A program made the position numbers and the translations under genes. Of a stretch of DNA of 64,000 bases, positions 20,152 through 30,097 are shown in pieces (within the stretch, counting starts at the first letter, position 1; every line of letters begins with the position of its first letter). The DNA lies in the NCBI GenBank assembly GCA_963783445.1, contig CAWANP010000018.1, positions 60,659 to 124,658 on the forward strand, written 5' to 3'. The notes beneath the pieces are model-generated. The model was given only the letters and a program-made list of their open reading frames with translations, made no database searches and had not been told where the DNA came from. This DNA is from CAWANP01 sp963783445. Lineage in GTDB: Bacteria; Chloroflexota; Anaerolineae; JAAYZQ01.

Positions 20152-21956
20152 AAAAGAAGGTACTGCCCTCACCTTCAACGCTTTCGGCCCAGATGCACCC
20201 GCCATGGCCCTGCACAACATGTTTGGCAATGGCCAACCCAAGGCCAGTACCTCCTCCGCTCCGCGCCTGGTCGGCCTTGTAGAAACGTTCAAATACCCGG
20301 GGTAGATCATCAGCCGGGATGCCCACACCTGTGTCTTTCACCGAAAAGAGTATCGTCTCTCCGCTGGGTTGGGCGCTCACGGTGATCTGTCCTCCCGGTG
20401 CTGTAAATTTGACGGCGTTGTGTATGAGGTTAGTGAGTGCCACACGCGCCGGCTCCACATCGGCCAGGACTGGAGGCAAGTCGGGTGGCAGATGGAACGT
20501 GAGTTCCTGCCCGGACCGCTCCGCCTGAGGGCGCAGGCGATCTACGGGTGGGATCACAACCTCGGATACCAATGTTGGTGCCAGGCGTAGCGGGGCCTGC
20601 CTTGACTCGATGCGTGATAGCTCGAGCAACTCTTCCACCATCTGTGTCAGAGCGTCAACCTCAGTGTCCATGCGTTTCAGGAAGCGCTTGGCCGCAGGGC
20701 GGTCCTTGATCGCGCCGCCACGCAGGGTATCCACAAGGGCCTTGAGCCCGGCTAGGGGCGTGCGCAGCTCGTGCGAGATGTTGCTGATGAAATCGCGCCG
20801 TACCGTCTCCAGGCGGCGGATGGGGGTCAGGTCCTGCAAGATGATCAGGTACCCCTCGCCGGCCATATCCTCGAAGGAAGCGCTCTGAGGCATCTCCTGT
20901 GCGCGTTGCGGCAAGTAGCCGAAAGGAGTGACGATGGCTCGTAGAAAGAGACCGTGGTGGCTGACCTCTACCGTGTCGACCTGTTCTTCGCTCTGCTCGC
21001 GGCAAGCTTTCCATAGCTCGATGAGGGGATGGTGGGGCGCCACCTGGGCAAAGGAGCGCCCTAGCGACTCTTCCTCGCTCGTGTGCAACAGGCGGGCTGC
21101 GGCGGCATTGATCAGCCGCACCTGGCTGTTCTCGTCGGTGATCAGAACGCCATCAGCCATGTGATCCAGCACGGCCGCTAGCCGGCTCTGTTCTTCGGCC
21201 AGGGTCGTCACCTGCTCGCGAATCTGGTCGGCCATGTGGTTAAATGCCTGGGTCAGTTGGCCTACTTCATCGCGGGTGGTGGGAAAGAGACGGGCATCGA
21301 GGTCACCAGCGGCCATTCGCTCGGCAACTGTAGTTAACTGGCGCAGTGGCTGCGGTGGTGCGCCCGGCGATGAAAACCGCCAGTAGACCTGCCAATAGTG
21401 CCACCAGCAGTCCGGCGAGCACCATGTTGTAGCGTAACTGGTCAACGTTGGCCTCGATCTCGCCCAGGGGAAGGGCCACGCGCACCACGCCCATTGCCTG
21501 TCCGTCGCCGGTCGGCGTCGTCGCCGCGATCGGCACGGCAGCGTACATCATCTCGTAGCCCAGGGTGTCGCTAAGGCGCATGCTACTGCCCTGCCCAGCC
21601 GTCAACGCCTGCTGGACTTCGGGCCGGTGCAGGTGGTTGTCCATCTGCGTTCGATCCTGGTGAGATTCGCCCAGAACTAGCCCGTCAGCAGACGATGATT
21701 GTCACCCGTGCCTCCAGCATGTGCAGGCTGAACGCTGGGCCAGTCCATTCAGGGTCTCAGGGGGCGTCCAGCCTGGATCTGGGGTGCGATGCTACCGGCC
21801 AGCAGACGGGCGCTGGCCAGCAGTTGGGATTCCAGATCGCGCAAGTTGTACCTGGCGAACTTGGTCAGAGATGTAGATGGTCAAGCCCAGCGTAGCGCGC
21901 CAGGAATCAGGGCCACGTAGGGTACAGCGATGCGCCAGCCGCAGACTGCGAAACAT
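20123..21956 (-). pseudogene. phoR: Phosphate-type sensor histidine kinase PhoR, frameshifted in its N-terminal half
   Basis: The likely start is ATG 21956 ('MFRSLRL', then 'IAVPYVALI'), overlapping the phoP 3' end. After correction there are two membrane helices (one at the start, one 'MVLAGLLVALLAGLLAVFIA'), an extracytoplasmic sensor, HAMP ('LTTVAERMAAGDLDARLF'), PAS ('VLDHMADGVLITDENSQVRL'), the phosphoacceptor 'NISHELRTPLAGLKAL', and ATP-binding boxes 'LIHNAVKF', 'DTGVGIP' and 'GGTGLGLAI'. The kinase core from 21445 to 20123 is open; at least three indels lie between 21330 and 21930. Confidence 0.8.
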
Positions 21957-22708
21957 TGCCTAGACACTCAAAACAGTAGCCGACGCCCCGCACGGTGAGG
22001 ATGCGTTCCGGATTGGCGGGATTGGTCTCGACCTTTTCCCGGAGCCAGCGCACGTGCACGTCAACCGTGCGACTGCCCCCACTGTAGTCCCAGCCCCACA
22101 CTCGCTCCAAAAGGAGATCGCGGGAAAGGGCCATGCCCGGATGGCGGGCCAGAAAGACGAGGAGCTCAAACTCTTTGGGCTTGCAGGCGCAATGCCTCAC
22201 CCTGGACTATAACCTCGCGGCGGTCGAGGTCGATGACCAGATCGTCAAAGACCATCTGTTTCTTGCCAGCCGCACCCTGTTCTCCTGCCATTTCCTCGCG
22301 GATTAAGCGCACCCGGCGCAACAGGGCCTTGACTCGGGCCAACAGTTCCCGCATGGCAAAGGGCTTTGTCAGATAGTCGTCGGCGCCTACTTCTAGGCCT
22401 ACAATACGGTCCACTTCGTCGGTGCGGGCGGTGAGCATGAGGATGGGCACACTCGTTTCCCGACGCAGGATTCGGCACACCTCGAAACCATCCAGGCCGG
22501 GGAGCATCAGGTCCAGTACGATCAGGTCCGGGTCCTCTTCCCGGCCGGCTTCCAGGGCTGTCAGGCCGTCGGCGGCGGTAATGACCTCGTAGCCCTCACC
22601 GGCCAGGTTGTATTCCAGCGTCTCCAGCAGAGTCAGGTCATCTTCGACGACCAAAACTCTGCTCTGTTGTTCACCCTTCGGTTTTCGCTTCTTTTTCTTC
22701 TTGGCCAT
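21907..22708 (-). CDS. phoP: Phosphate response regulator PhoP/PhoB, one frameshift
   Basis: An OmpR-type regulator. The receiver has 'RVLVVEDDLTLLETLEYNL', the phosphorylated Asp in 'LIVLDLMLPGLDGFEV', and the Lys in 'DDYLTKPFAMRELLARV'. The winged helix has 'LSRDLLLERVWGWDYSGGSR' and 'VDVHVRWLREKVE'. An extra C near 22190 separates the two domains into different frames; removing it restores 'LRLKPKEFELLVFLARHPG'. The chosen start (ATG 22708) gives a lysine-rich tail 'MAKKKKKRKPKG'; GTG 22741 is possible. The last residues before 21907 are uncertain. Confidence 0.8.
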
Positions 22709-22823
22709 CCTCTGGCTCCCTGGCATAGCTCGCTGAAGCACCCGGCTTGCCGTCAGCGATGCTTGGCTCGACTGCGGAAGCTATGGGTGACGATGCTGCT
22801 GCCGCCCTCCGCGGCTAGCGAAG

Positions 22824-22852
22824 ATTATACCTCGATTACGATGTGAGGTCAA
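22824..22852 (-). promoter_or_regulatory. Sigma-70 promoter of phoPR
   Basis: On the minus strand TTGACC (22852-22847) and TATAAT (22829-22824) are separated by 17 nt and point toward phoP. The remaining part of the gap up to 23096 shows nothing else I recognise. Confidence 0.7.
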
Positions 22853-23096
22853 GAACCATGGCTGGCACCTGGCCGGTTGCCGTCCATAGGGATTTCCATG
22901 CTGCAAAGAGAATGTAGGGTCATGATAACCTCGTTGGACCCAACCAGGAAAATGTGCCTGCCCTCACAGGCTTGATCCTCCATCTGTTACTATCCATGTG
23001 TGGCCAGGGCAACCTCCAGACTCCGCACAGCCAGAGTCTGTGACTATGTGGTGGAATCGCTATACCACAAGGAAGTGTGACCTGTTTTCTCCATAT

Positions 23097-23125
23097 TTGA
23101 CATTTCCCCCAGCCGCTGGTACAAT
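23097..23125 (+). promoter_or_regulatory. Sigma-70 promoter of tRNA-Glu
   Basis: TTGACA at 23097-23102 and TACAAT at 23120-23125 are 17 nt apart, and the tRNA starts 20 nt further on. Confidence 0.8.
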
Positions 23126-23145
23126 AGCGACGTGGTTGGGTTCAA

Positions 23146-23221
23146 GGCGGATTCGTCTAGTGGCCTAGGATACTGCCCTCTCAAGGCAGAGACACGGGTT
23201 CGAACCCCGTATCCGCTACCA
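23146..23221 (+). tRNA. tRNA-Glu (CTC)
   Basis: A 76-nt cloverleaf with a seven-base-pair acceptor (GGCGGAT with ATCCGCT), anticodon stem CTGCC/GGCAG around the loop CTCTCAA (anticodon CTC), T loop TTCGAAC and an encoded CCA at the 3' end. Confidence 0.95.
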
Positions 23222-23302
23222 ACCAGAGCCAACGGCAAGCACCATCGAAGAGATGGTGCTTATTTGATTATATGGCCGGTCAACGATCGCAGGAGGCCAG
23301 GC

Positions 23303-25654
23303 ATGGTTACGTTCGACCCGGAGGCGTTGCCCAAGGTACTTCAACTCTACCTGGAGATCATCCAGTATCCTACCCTGGCGCCCAGGATCCGGGAGCGGAT
23401 GCGCAAGGAGCTATACCAGCGAGGGGTCATCACTGCCCGCGATCTTGAGCGAGAGGTCAAGAGCAGGGCCGTGCAGTCCCAAAAGCGTGAAGGCCTGCAG
23501 GATCCCATGGTCGAAGAATCGGCGGACTTGTGGCAGAAACGTCTGGCCCACTTTCGCGACAACCTGACCGACTTTTACTTTGCTCACAACCTACCCCATA
23601 CACTCTTTGAAGATATCGTCCGCGACGTGCTCGTCAAGCGGATGTCCCCCGATGACGTGTTCCTGACCTTCAACCCCGAGCTGGCCCCCTGGGACATGCT
23701 TTTTGCCCGGGGAGAAGCATACGAGGCCCTTCCCGCAGAGGAGCGCGCCAAGGTACAGCACCACCTGCGCGAGATCGTCGTCGTGCTTACCAAAGGCCTC
23801 ATCAGCGATCAACTGGGCTTTGTGGGTATCGCCAAAGACCTGTTCTCCATCGCTGATCTGAAGGCCATCCGTCACAGGCGCCTTGGCCGGGGCAAGATCG
23901 GCGGCAAGGCCGCAGGCATGATGCTGGCCTGGAAGATCCTCAGCCTCGACGAGTCCAACGAGACGATGGATCTCAGAAGTCGTATCGTTCTCCCAGAATC
24001 CTACTTTATTGGTGCCGATGTCTTTTACGACTTTATGTCGCACAATGGCCTGCACCATCTGCACAACCAGAAGTACAAGACCAAAGAAGAGATCGAGGCC
24101 GACTACCCTCACGCCCGCGAGGGCTTTCTCGGCGGGCAGTTTCCCGACGAGATCGTGGATGGACTGCGGGAGATCCTGGCCGGAGTCGGCAACCGCCCGC
24201 TGATCGTGCGATCTTCCAGCCTCCTGGAGGACAACTTTGGGACATCTTTTGCCGGCAAATATGATAGTTACTTCTGCCCCAACCAGGGAACGCCGGAAGA
24301 AAATCTGGAAGCCTTGATCCGGGCCATCATCAGGGTCTATGCCAGCGTGCACAATCCCAGTGCCCTCTTCTACCGGCGGGAGATGGGCTTGCTGGACTAT
24401 GACGAGCGGATGGCCGTGTTGCTGCAAGAGGTCCAGGGAGATTGCCATGGTGATTTCTTTTACCCCACTCTGGCCGGCGTGGCTTTTAGCTACAATCCCT
24501 TCCGCTGGACGCCCAAAATCCGTCGCGAGGATGGGTTCCTGCGTATGGTTTGGGGGCTGGGTACCCGTGCCGTGGACCGGGTGTCAAAAGACTATCCCCG
24601 TATGGTTGCCCTCAGTCACCCTGAGCTGCGGCCCGAAGTGGGCGCCAAGGAGATCAAGCGCTACTCGCAGCACTTTGCAGACGTAATCAACCTGGCTGAG
24701 AACGAGTTTCAAACCGTGCCCTTGCCCGACGTGCTGAGTATGGACTCGCCCTCGACCCGGCTGTTGGTCTCGGAGGACAGGGGAGATTACTTGCAGCCGC
24801 CCCTGGTCTATGATCCCAGCCTGTCGCCCCATGATCTGGTCCTGACCTTTGACAACCTGCTGACCAAGACGCAGTTTGTCCCCTTGTTCAAGACCATGCT
24901 CAGGAACCTGGAGGATCGCTTTGGGCGCCACGTGGATGTCGAGTTCACCGCCGACATCGTGCCCGGCTACCCGCAGCCCGATTTTCTCATCCACTTGCTC
25001 CAGTGCCGGCCACAGTCTCGCCAGGAATCGATGCAGGCCGTAGAGATGCCAACCACTGTCTCCGAGGCAGATACCCTCTTTACTGCCGACCGTCTGATCC
25101 CCCACGGGAAGGTACAGCGCATCCGGTACATTGTCTTTGTTGACCCCGATGCCTATGCCCATCTCCCAGACGAGACGACCCGGCTGCAACTCGCGAGGGT
25201 AGTAGGACAAGTGAACCAGATACTGAAGAAAAAGAGTTTTGTTCTGATGGGTCCGGGGCGCTGGGGGAGTAGCAACATTGACCTGGGTGTCAAGGTAACC
25301 TATGCAGATATCTATAATACTGCCATGTTGATCGAGATAGGTTTGTCAGATGGGGGTTCGGCGCCCGAGGTATCTTACGGTACCCACTTTTTCCAGGACT
25401 TGGTCGAGACCGAGATCTATCCCCTGGCGCTCTACCCGGACCGGGCTGAAACGACATTGAACTGGCAGTTCTTCCGCGAGTCAGCCAACGAGCTGCCAAC
25501 GCTACTCCCCAACTGCGCGCCGTACGCCGATTATGTACGATTAATCGACGTGCCGGCGGTGACCCGGGGGCGCATGTTGGAGGTCATCATGGATGGTGAG
25601 AGCAGCCAGGCATTGGGCTATCTCCGCCGCTACCCAACCGGCGATGGTTGGTAG
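23303..25654 (+). CDS. Pyruvate phosphate dikinase-like protein (PEP/pyruvate-binding domain)
   Basis: A 783-residue protein with a PPDK_N-type ATP-grasp domain: 'GRGKIGGKAAGMMLAWKI' at about residue 197, 'LIVRSSSLLEDNFGTSFAGK' at about 297, and 'LLQCRPQSRQE' at about 570. A C-terminal part with 'VLMGPGRWGSSNIDLGVKV' resembles domains seen in long PEP-synthase-like proteins of environmental bacteria. The phosphohistidine and enolpyruvate domains of true PPDK are not evident, so the reaction is unknown. The start ATG 23303 has AGGAGG upstream; the frame is open further left, but that stretch is the tRNA. Its last codons lie in the first of four 28-bp repeats. Confidence 0.8.
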   Translation: MVTFDPEALPKVLQLYLEIIQYPTLAPRIRERMRKELYQRGVITARDLEREVKSRAVQSQKREGLQDPMVEESADLWQKRLAHFRDNLTDFYFAHNLPHTLFEDIVRDVLVKRMSPDDVFLTFNPELAPWDMLFARGEAYEALPAEERAKVQHHLREIVVVLTKGLISDQLGFVGIAKDLFSIADLKAIRHRRLGRGKIGGKAAGMMLAWKILSLDESNETMDLRSRIVLPESYFIGADVFYDFMSHNGLHHLHNQKYKTKEEIEADYPHAREGFLGGQFPDEIVDGLREILAGVGNRPLIVRSSSLLEDNFGTSFAGKYDSYFCPNQGTPEENLEALIRAIIRVYASVHNPSALFYRREMGLLDYDERMAVLLQEVQGDCHGDFFYPTLAGVAFSYNPFRWTPKIRREDGFLRMVWGLGTRAVDRVSKDYPRMVALSHPELRPEVGAKEIKRYSQHFADVINLAENEFQTVPLPDVLSMDSPSTRLLVSEDRGDYLQPPLVYDPSLSPHDLVLTFDNLLTKTQFVPLFKTMLRNLEDRFGRHVDVEFTADIVPGYPQPDFLIHLLQCRPQSRQESMQAVEMPTTVSEADTLFTADRLIPHGKVQRIRYIVFVDPDAYAHLPDETTRLQLARVVGQVNQILKKKSFVLMGPGRWGSSNIDLGVKVTYADIYNTAMLIEIGLSDGGSAPEVSYGTHFFQDLVETEIYPLALYPDRAETTLNWQFFRESANELPTLLPNCAPYADYVRLIDVPAVTRGRMLEVIMDGESSQALGYLRRYPTGDGW

Positions 25655-25738
25655 CCGCTATCCAACCGGCGATGGTTGGTAGCCGCTATCCAACCGGCGA
25701 TGGTTGGTAGCCGCTATCCAACCGAGGATGGTTGGTAG
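25627..25738. repeat. Four tandem 28-bp repeats between convergent genes
   Basis: Units start at 25627, 25655, 25683 and 25711. Each holds CCAACC, then GGCGAT, then GGTTGG, so each can fold as a 6-bp hairpin. The first unit differs at one base and supplies the end of the dikinase-like gene, including its TAG stop; the fourth reads GAGGAT in the middle. The convergent polymerase gene ends 10 nt further on. Confidence 0.9.
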
Positions 25739-25748
25739 CCGTAGCCAT

Positions 25749-28700
25749 CTACAACGGCTCGATCTTCTCCACCAGAACGGTTGCGTCGCCTGCACGGTCC
25801 ACTTGTACGCGGCCCTGGGCCCAGTAAGGCCCCAGTTTCCCCAAGGAGCCAGATTGCAGGTGTTGGCCTGATGGCAAACGCAGCCGAAAGAAACCTGCTT
25901 CATCTTCCAGGCTCAGATGCCCGCGTCGCTCGCCCCAAAAGCGCAGGCGCGCTCCAGCAACCATCACTCGCCTGCCTGCGTTTTCAACCAAACCATCGCT
26001 GGTGACCAAGCCCCGGGCAGCCAGCGCCTCGGCAAAAGGGACCAGAGGATGGGCACTCACTGGCCAGCCAAGCATTTCTACCTCGAGCGCCAGCTTTTCA
26101 GCCAGTGTGAATTCCTCCTCAGGCACTTTGGCCCAGGGCAGTGCCAATTGGAGGGGGGCGCCAGGCGCCCGTCCCTCCAACTCGGAGAGCAATGCCTTCC
26201 GGCCCGCACCCAGCCCGTCCAATGCACCCGTCTTGATCAGGTTCTCGGCCTCTGCCCTGCGGGGCTTGGCCCGCTGCAACAGGTCATCCAAAGATCCAAA
26301 GGGTCGCTCTTGCCTGGCCTTGAGAATGGCAGATATCGTCTTTCGCGTCAGTGCGCGCACCTGCCCCAAACCCATCCACAACAACGGGCGACCTTCCAGT
26401 TCGTGGTCCAAGGCGAACTGCCGCTGGCTGTGATTGATGTGCGGCGGGCGCAGCTCCAGGCCCATCCGCCGGGCCTCTTCCAAGTAGACATGCTGTGGAT
26501 AGTAGCCGCCCCAGTTGCCCAGCACCGCCGTCATAAACTCGGCGGGGTAGTGCGCCTTCAGGTAGGCGGTTTGATAGGCTACCGTCGCGTAGCTGGCCGC
26601 GTGGGCCTTTAGGAATCCATAGCCAGCAAAACTGGCCATCAACTCCCACAGCCGCTCTGCTACGTCTGGAGGTACCTGGCTGACTTGCCCTACTCTCTGG
26701 ATGAACTCCTCACGCAGGGGCATCATCTCTTCGCCATGGCCCAGGTGGGCGATGGCCCGCCGCAGCCGGTCAGCTTCCCCCAGGCTGAACCCGGCCAAAT
26801 CGTGGGCGATGCGCAGTACTTGCTCCTGGTAGAGTACCACACCGTGGGTACTTTCGAGAACCGGCTCCAGGGCGGGATGCAGATAGTGTACCACCTCCTG
26901 TCCCCGGTGGCGGCGTACGAAGGCATCTTTGAGCCCCCCTCGCAGCGGCCCCGGCTTAAAGAGGGCCATGGCCACCGCCAAATCCTCCAGGCAGTGCGCA
27001 CCCAGCTCAAACAGTGTGCGCCGCATGCCGGGGGATTCCACCTGGAAGCAGCCGATGGTCTCCGCCCGGGCCAGCAGGCCCCCAGTGGCTGGGTCATCGC
27101 TGGGGATGCTCTCTCGCGAAAAACCCGGCTTCTTTCGTTGGACCATGCCTATGCTCTCGGCGACGACGGTGAGAGCCCGAATGCCCAGCAGATCGATCTT
27201 AACCAACCCCAGGCGCTCAATACTGTGCAGGTCGTATTGGGTGACAATGACTCCTTTGGTCGCCAATTGCAGTGGCGCCAGTTCGGTGAGGGGGCGTGGG
27301 GCGATGACTACCCCACCTGGATGCAGTGACAAGTGGCGCGGATGGCCGTCCAGCTCCCATGCGGCTGCCAGGGCCTCTCGCTCGCGAACGTCTCTGGCGG
27401 CTGCCAGAAGCCGCTCCTGGGTTGCTACAATCTCTGGCCCCATGCCAGGATGCCAGAAACGAGGGATCTCTTTCGCCACGGCATCTGTCCGCTTCTGGGG
27501 CAGCCGGTAGGCTTTGGCAACCTCGCGCCAGGCCGAACGAGCCCTCAGACGGGCATAAGTGCAGATGGTCGCTACCCGATCCCGGCCGTAGCGTCGATAG
27601 ACGTACTGGATCACCTCGTCGCGGCGGCGCGAGCATAGGTCCAGGTCGATGTCGGGCGGGTCGCGGCGTTCAGGGTTCAGGAATCGCTCAAATTGCAGGT
27701 CCAGAGCAAGGGGATCGACCGCCGAGACTCCCAGGCAGTAGATCACCAGACTTCCGGCCGCCGAACCCCGCAGGTTGATGGGCACACTCTGTGCATGGGC
27801 ATAGCGCACGATGTCGGCGACGATGAGAAAGAGGGGCGTGTAGCCTGCGCCGTCGATGATGGCGATCTCGCGCTCCAGCCGGCCTCGCACAAACTCGGTC
27901 ACGGCCCCGTAGCGTTTCTCAGCGCCGGCCAGGGACTGAACGCGGAGTTCTTCCAAGGGGGTCTGTCCGGCGGAGAGCTCGATCAGCGGGAATACGGGAC
28001 GACCCAGGGGCAGTTTTAGCCGGCAGCGCTCAGCGATGGCTGAGGTGTTGGCCAATGCCTCTGGAAATTGATGAAACGCCGCCTGCATCTCCTCCGGATG
28101 GGCCAGATGGAGTCCAGGCCGGGGCGGCGCCCGATCCAAGGGCTGTAGCGATCCAATGGCGTTAAGCAGGCGGCACTTGCCCGCGTCACTGGGCGTCAGA
28201 TAGTGGACGTCGTTGGTGGCGACGGTCCTTACCCCCAACCGCCTGGCCAGATCGGCCAGTCTTGCTGCGAGTCCAGGATCGCCGGGGGCCTGGATCTGCA
28301 GCTCGATGAAAAAGCTGTCCCGGCCAAAGTGTTCGAGCCATGCGGTGGCCGTTGCTTCCGCCTCGCGACCGTGCCCTGCTCGCAACAGATGAGCCAGCCT
28401 CCCGCGCCCTCCACCGGCGAGCGCGATGAGTCCCCCAGCCTTGCCTTCCAACTCGCTGATGGGCAGGCCACGCTTCACTGCTGCTTCACGGTCAGGCCGG
28501 CTTTGCAGGGCGCTGGACAGGCGGCAGAGGTTGGCATAGCCTGGCATGTCTTGTGCCAGTAGCACGAGGCTCGCCCCTGGGCCCGTGGCCAGATCTGCTT
28601 CCCGGTGTTTTCGAGCCGCCCCATCAAAGTCCATAGTCAGAGGGACTTTGGACGATTCTCGGTCCGGGGCCACCGTCAACTCCAGGCCAATGATGGGCCG

Positions 28701-28880
28701 TATCCCCACCTTTTGGCAGGCATCGTAGAACTCGATGGCACCATACAGCGCGTTGTGGTCGGTAAGTGCCAGGGCGGAATAGCCTGCTTTGGCCGCGGCT
28801 TGGGCCAACTCTGCCGGGCTGGGACAGCCATCCAACAAGCTATAGTAGGAATGCGCGTGCAGGTGAACGAAGGTACTCAA
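25749..28880 (-). CDS. dnaE2: DNA polymerase III alpha subunit, DnaE2-like (error-prone type)
   Basis: A 1043-residue C-family polymerase. It has an N-terminal PHP domain ('HLHAHSYYSLLDG', 'ALTDHNALYG'), the catalytic motif 'PPDIDLDLCSRRRDE' at about residue 408, and 'LHPGGVVIAPRPLTELAPLQ' and 'AGYGFLKAHAASYATVAYQT' as in DnaE2/ImuC. The length fits DnaE2 rather than DnaE1 (about 1150-1200). No imuA or imuB gene lies beside it. Its ATG overlaps the stop of the upstream ylxP-like gene as ATGA. Confidence 0.8.
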   Translation of the reverse strand: MSTFVHLHAHSYYSLLDGCPSPAELAQAAAKAGYSALALTDHNALYGAIEFYDACQKVGIRPIIGLELTVAPDRESSKVPLTMDFDGAARKHREADLATGPGASLVLLAQDMPGYANLCRLSSALQSRPDREAAVKRGLPISELEGKAGGLIALAGGGRGRLAHLLRAGHGREAEATATAWLEHFGRDSFFIELQIQAPGDPGLAARLADLARRLGVRTVATNDVHYLTPSDAGKCRLLNAIGSLQPLDRAPPRPGLHLAHPEEMQAAFHQFPEALANTSAIAERCRLKLPLGRPVFPLIELSAGQTPLEELRVQSLAGAEKRYGAVTEFVRGRLEREIAIIDGAGYTPLFLIVADIVRYAHAQSVPINLRGSAAGSLVIYCLGVSAVDPLALDLQFERFLNPERRDPPDIDLDLCSRRRDEVIQYVYRRYGRDRVATICTYARLRARSAWREVAKAYRLPQKRTDAVAKEIPRFWHPGMGPEIVATQERLLAAARDVREREALAAAWELDGHPRHLSLHPGGVVIAPRPLTELAPLQLATKGVIVTQYDLHSIERLGLVKIDLLGIRALTVVAESIGMVQRKKPGFSRESIPSDDPATGGLLARAETIGCFQVESPGMRRTLFELGAHCLEDLAVAMALFKPGPLRGGLKDAFVRRHRGQEVVHYLHPALEPVLESTHGVVLYQEQVLRIAHDLAGFSLGEADRLRRAIAHLGHGEEMMPLREEFIQRVGQVSQVPPDVAERLWELMASFAGYGFLKAHAASYATVAYQTAYLKAHYPAEFMTAVLGNWGGYYPQHVYLEEARRMGLELRPPHINHSQRQFALDHELEGRPLLWMGLGQVRALTRKTISAILKARQERPFGSLDDLLQRAKPRRAEAENLIKTGALDGLGAGRKALLSELEGRAPGAPLQLALPWAKVPEEEFTLAEKLALEVEMLGWPVSAHPLVPFAEALAARGLVTSDGLVENAGRRVMVAGARLRFWGERRGHLSLEDEAGFFRLRLPSGQHLQSGSLGKLGPYWAQGRVQVDRAGDATVLVEKIEPL

Positions 28881-29161
28881 AGGAGTTCAATCTGGTATTC
28901 CAGCAATTCGACGTCAGGGCGGCTGGCCTCGATCCACTGAACCACCCGCTCCAACAGGCCGTGGGCATAGCTGGAGCTGCTGGAGACGCAGGCCACGCCC
29001 AACACCGCCCGCTGCCAGATATTCTGAGCATCGACTTCGGCGATGGAGACGTTGTATTGGCGACCGATGCGGGTGACGATTGACTTGATGACTTTGCGCT
29101 TGCCTTTCAGCGAACTGTTGCCCGGCAAACGGAGCTCGATGGTGCAGACGCCGATGTGCAT
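28877..29161 (-). CDS. YlxP/DUF503 family protein
   Basis: A 94-residue protein beginning 'MHIGVCTIELRLPGNSSLKG', the hallmark start of DUF503 (YlxP), followed by 'KRKVIKSIVTRI' and 'DAQNIWQRAVLGVACVSSSS'. In Firmicutes it lies near rbfA and has an unclear link to ribosome maturation. The start ATG 29161 was chosen because the family alignment begins there. It is translationally coupled to the polymerase gene by a 4-nt overlap. Confidence 0.8.
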   Translation of the reverse strand: MHIGVCTIELRLPGNSSLKGKRKVIKSIVTRIGRQYNVSIAEVDAQNIWQRAVLGVACVSSSSSYAHGLLERVVQWIEASRPDVELLEYQIELL

Positions 29162-29269
29162 GGTCGTTACTCCTCGCTGGGATGCGACCATTGTACCACA
29201 GCCGGCAGTAGGCAGCAACCCTACCCCGTGGGTCCATGTTGGTTCCCACCCGCCGGGGGTGCTGTAAGA

Positions 29270-30094
29270 TCAGGTACGTTGCGTCCAGTCAGGCTCCGCA
29301 TAGCGGTTGCGCCTCAGATCAGCGGCCAGGTCTTGCTCGCGCTTGGTCAACTCCCCCGGGACCAGTTCCAGGTCAAGCGCCTGAGAGAAACCATCGGCAA
29401 GGGCAAAGGCGGCCCGGGCGAATGGCACAGACTGCCCGAGCGATGCGTCCAGCGTGGTTGCCCGGGTGCGAAGGGTCTGCCGCTGCGCCTCACGCTCAGT
29501 GCCTGGCAGTGCAAGGTAGCTGAGGATACGGGTGATATCGCCGCAAAGGGGCAGCGTTCCGTGCTGCAGTACCCCGCCGCGCGCTCGCCATTGCGCGCTG
29601 CCAACCAGCTTGAGTCCCTGTACTGTGATCTCATAGTCGGACGGCGTTTCGAAACAAACGGCCGAAAGATCCTCAGTGGGCTTGCGTGCACTCCGTGCCT
29701 GTATGGCCGGGACACCCAACCGTTGCAGTCCAGTCAGCAGCCCCTCGCTCAACCTGCGGTAGCTTTCCAAGATGCCGCCGGCCGCGAGCGGATCCGTTTG
29801 CAGCAAAGCCACAGAGTAGGTCAGCTCGTCCGTGTGGAGGATAGCCCTGCCGCCGCTGGGACGGCGTACTACGTTTACGGAGGCGGTCTGGCAGGCTGCC
29901 AAGTCCACGTCGGCAAAGGGCTGGCTGCGGCCCAGGCTCAGACATGGGGGCGACCAGCCATAGAACCTCAGCGTAGGCGGGCTGGCACCCTCCAGAACGT
30001 TGGTCACAACGGCCTCGTCAATGGCCATGTTGGTCGCGCCATCGGCTTGGCCGCCCACGATGAGCCGCCAGGTGTTAGGGGAATGGAGTGGCAT
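29270..30094 (-). CDS. Lipoyl/octanoyl transferase of the LipM/LplA fold
   Basis: A 274-residue BPL/LplA-fold protein. 'NVVRRPSGGRAILHTDELTY' carries the conserved acyl-adenylate-type pocket, and 'SAVCFETPSDYEITVQGLKL' holds the Cys in the position of the LipM octanoyl thioester, followed by 'VGSAQWRARGGVLQHG'. This suggests octanoyltransferase activity for lipoate synthesis rather than lipoate ligase. It starts 3 nt after the dinG stop on the same strand. Confidence 0.8.
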   Translation of the reverse strand: MPLHSPNTWRLIVGGQADGATNMAIDEAVVTNVLEGASPPTLRFYGWSPPCLSLGRSQPFADVDLAACQTASVNVVRRPSGGRAILHTDELTYSVALLQTDPLAAGGILESYRRLSEGLLTGLQRLGVPAIQARSARKPTEDLSAVCFETPSDYEITVQGLKLVGSAQWRARGGVLQHGTLPLCGDITRILSYLALPGTEREAQRQTLRTRATTLDASLGQSVPFARAAFALADGFSQALDLELVPGELTKREQDLAADLRRNRYAEPDWTQRT

Positions 30095-30097
30095 GTC

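Noticed and set aside
23132..23302. N-terminal extension of the dikinase-like gene
   Set aside because: The extended frame runs through the tRNA-Glu gene; ATG 23303 has its own ribosome binding site.
25627..25738. CRISPR array
   Set aside because: The 28-bp units are directly adjacent with no spacers, and no cas gene is present.
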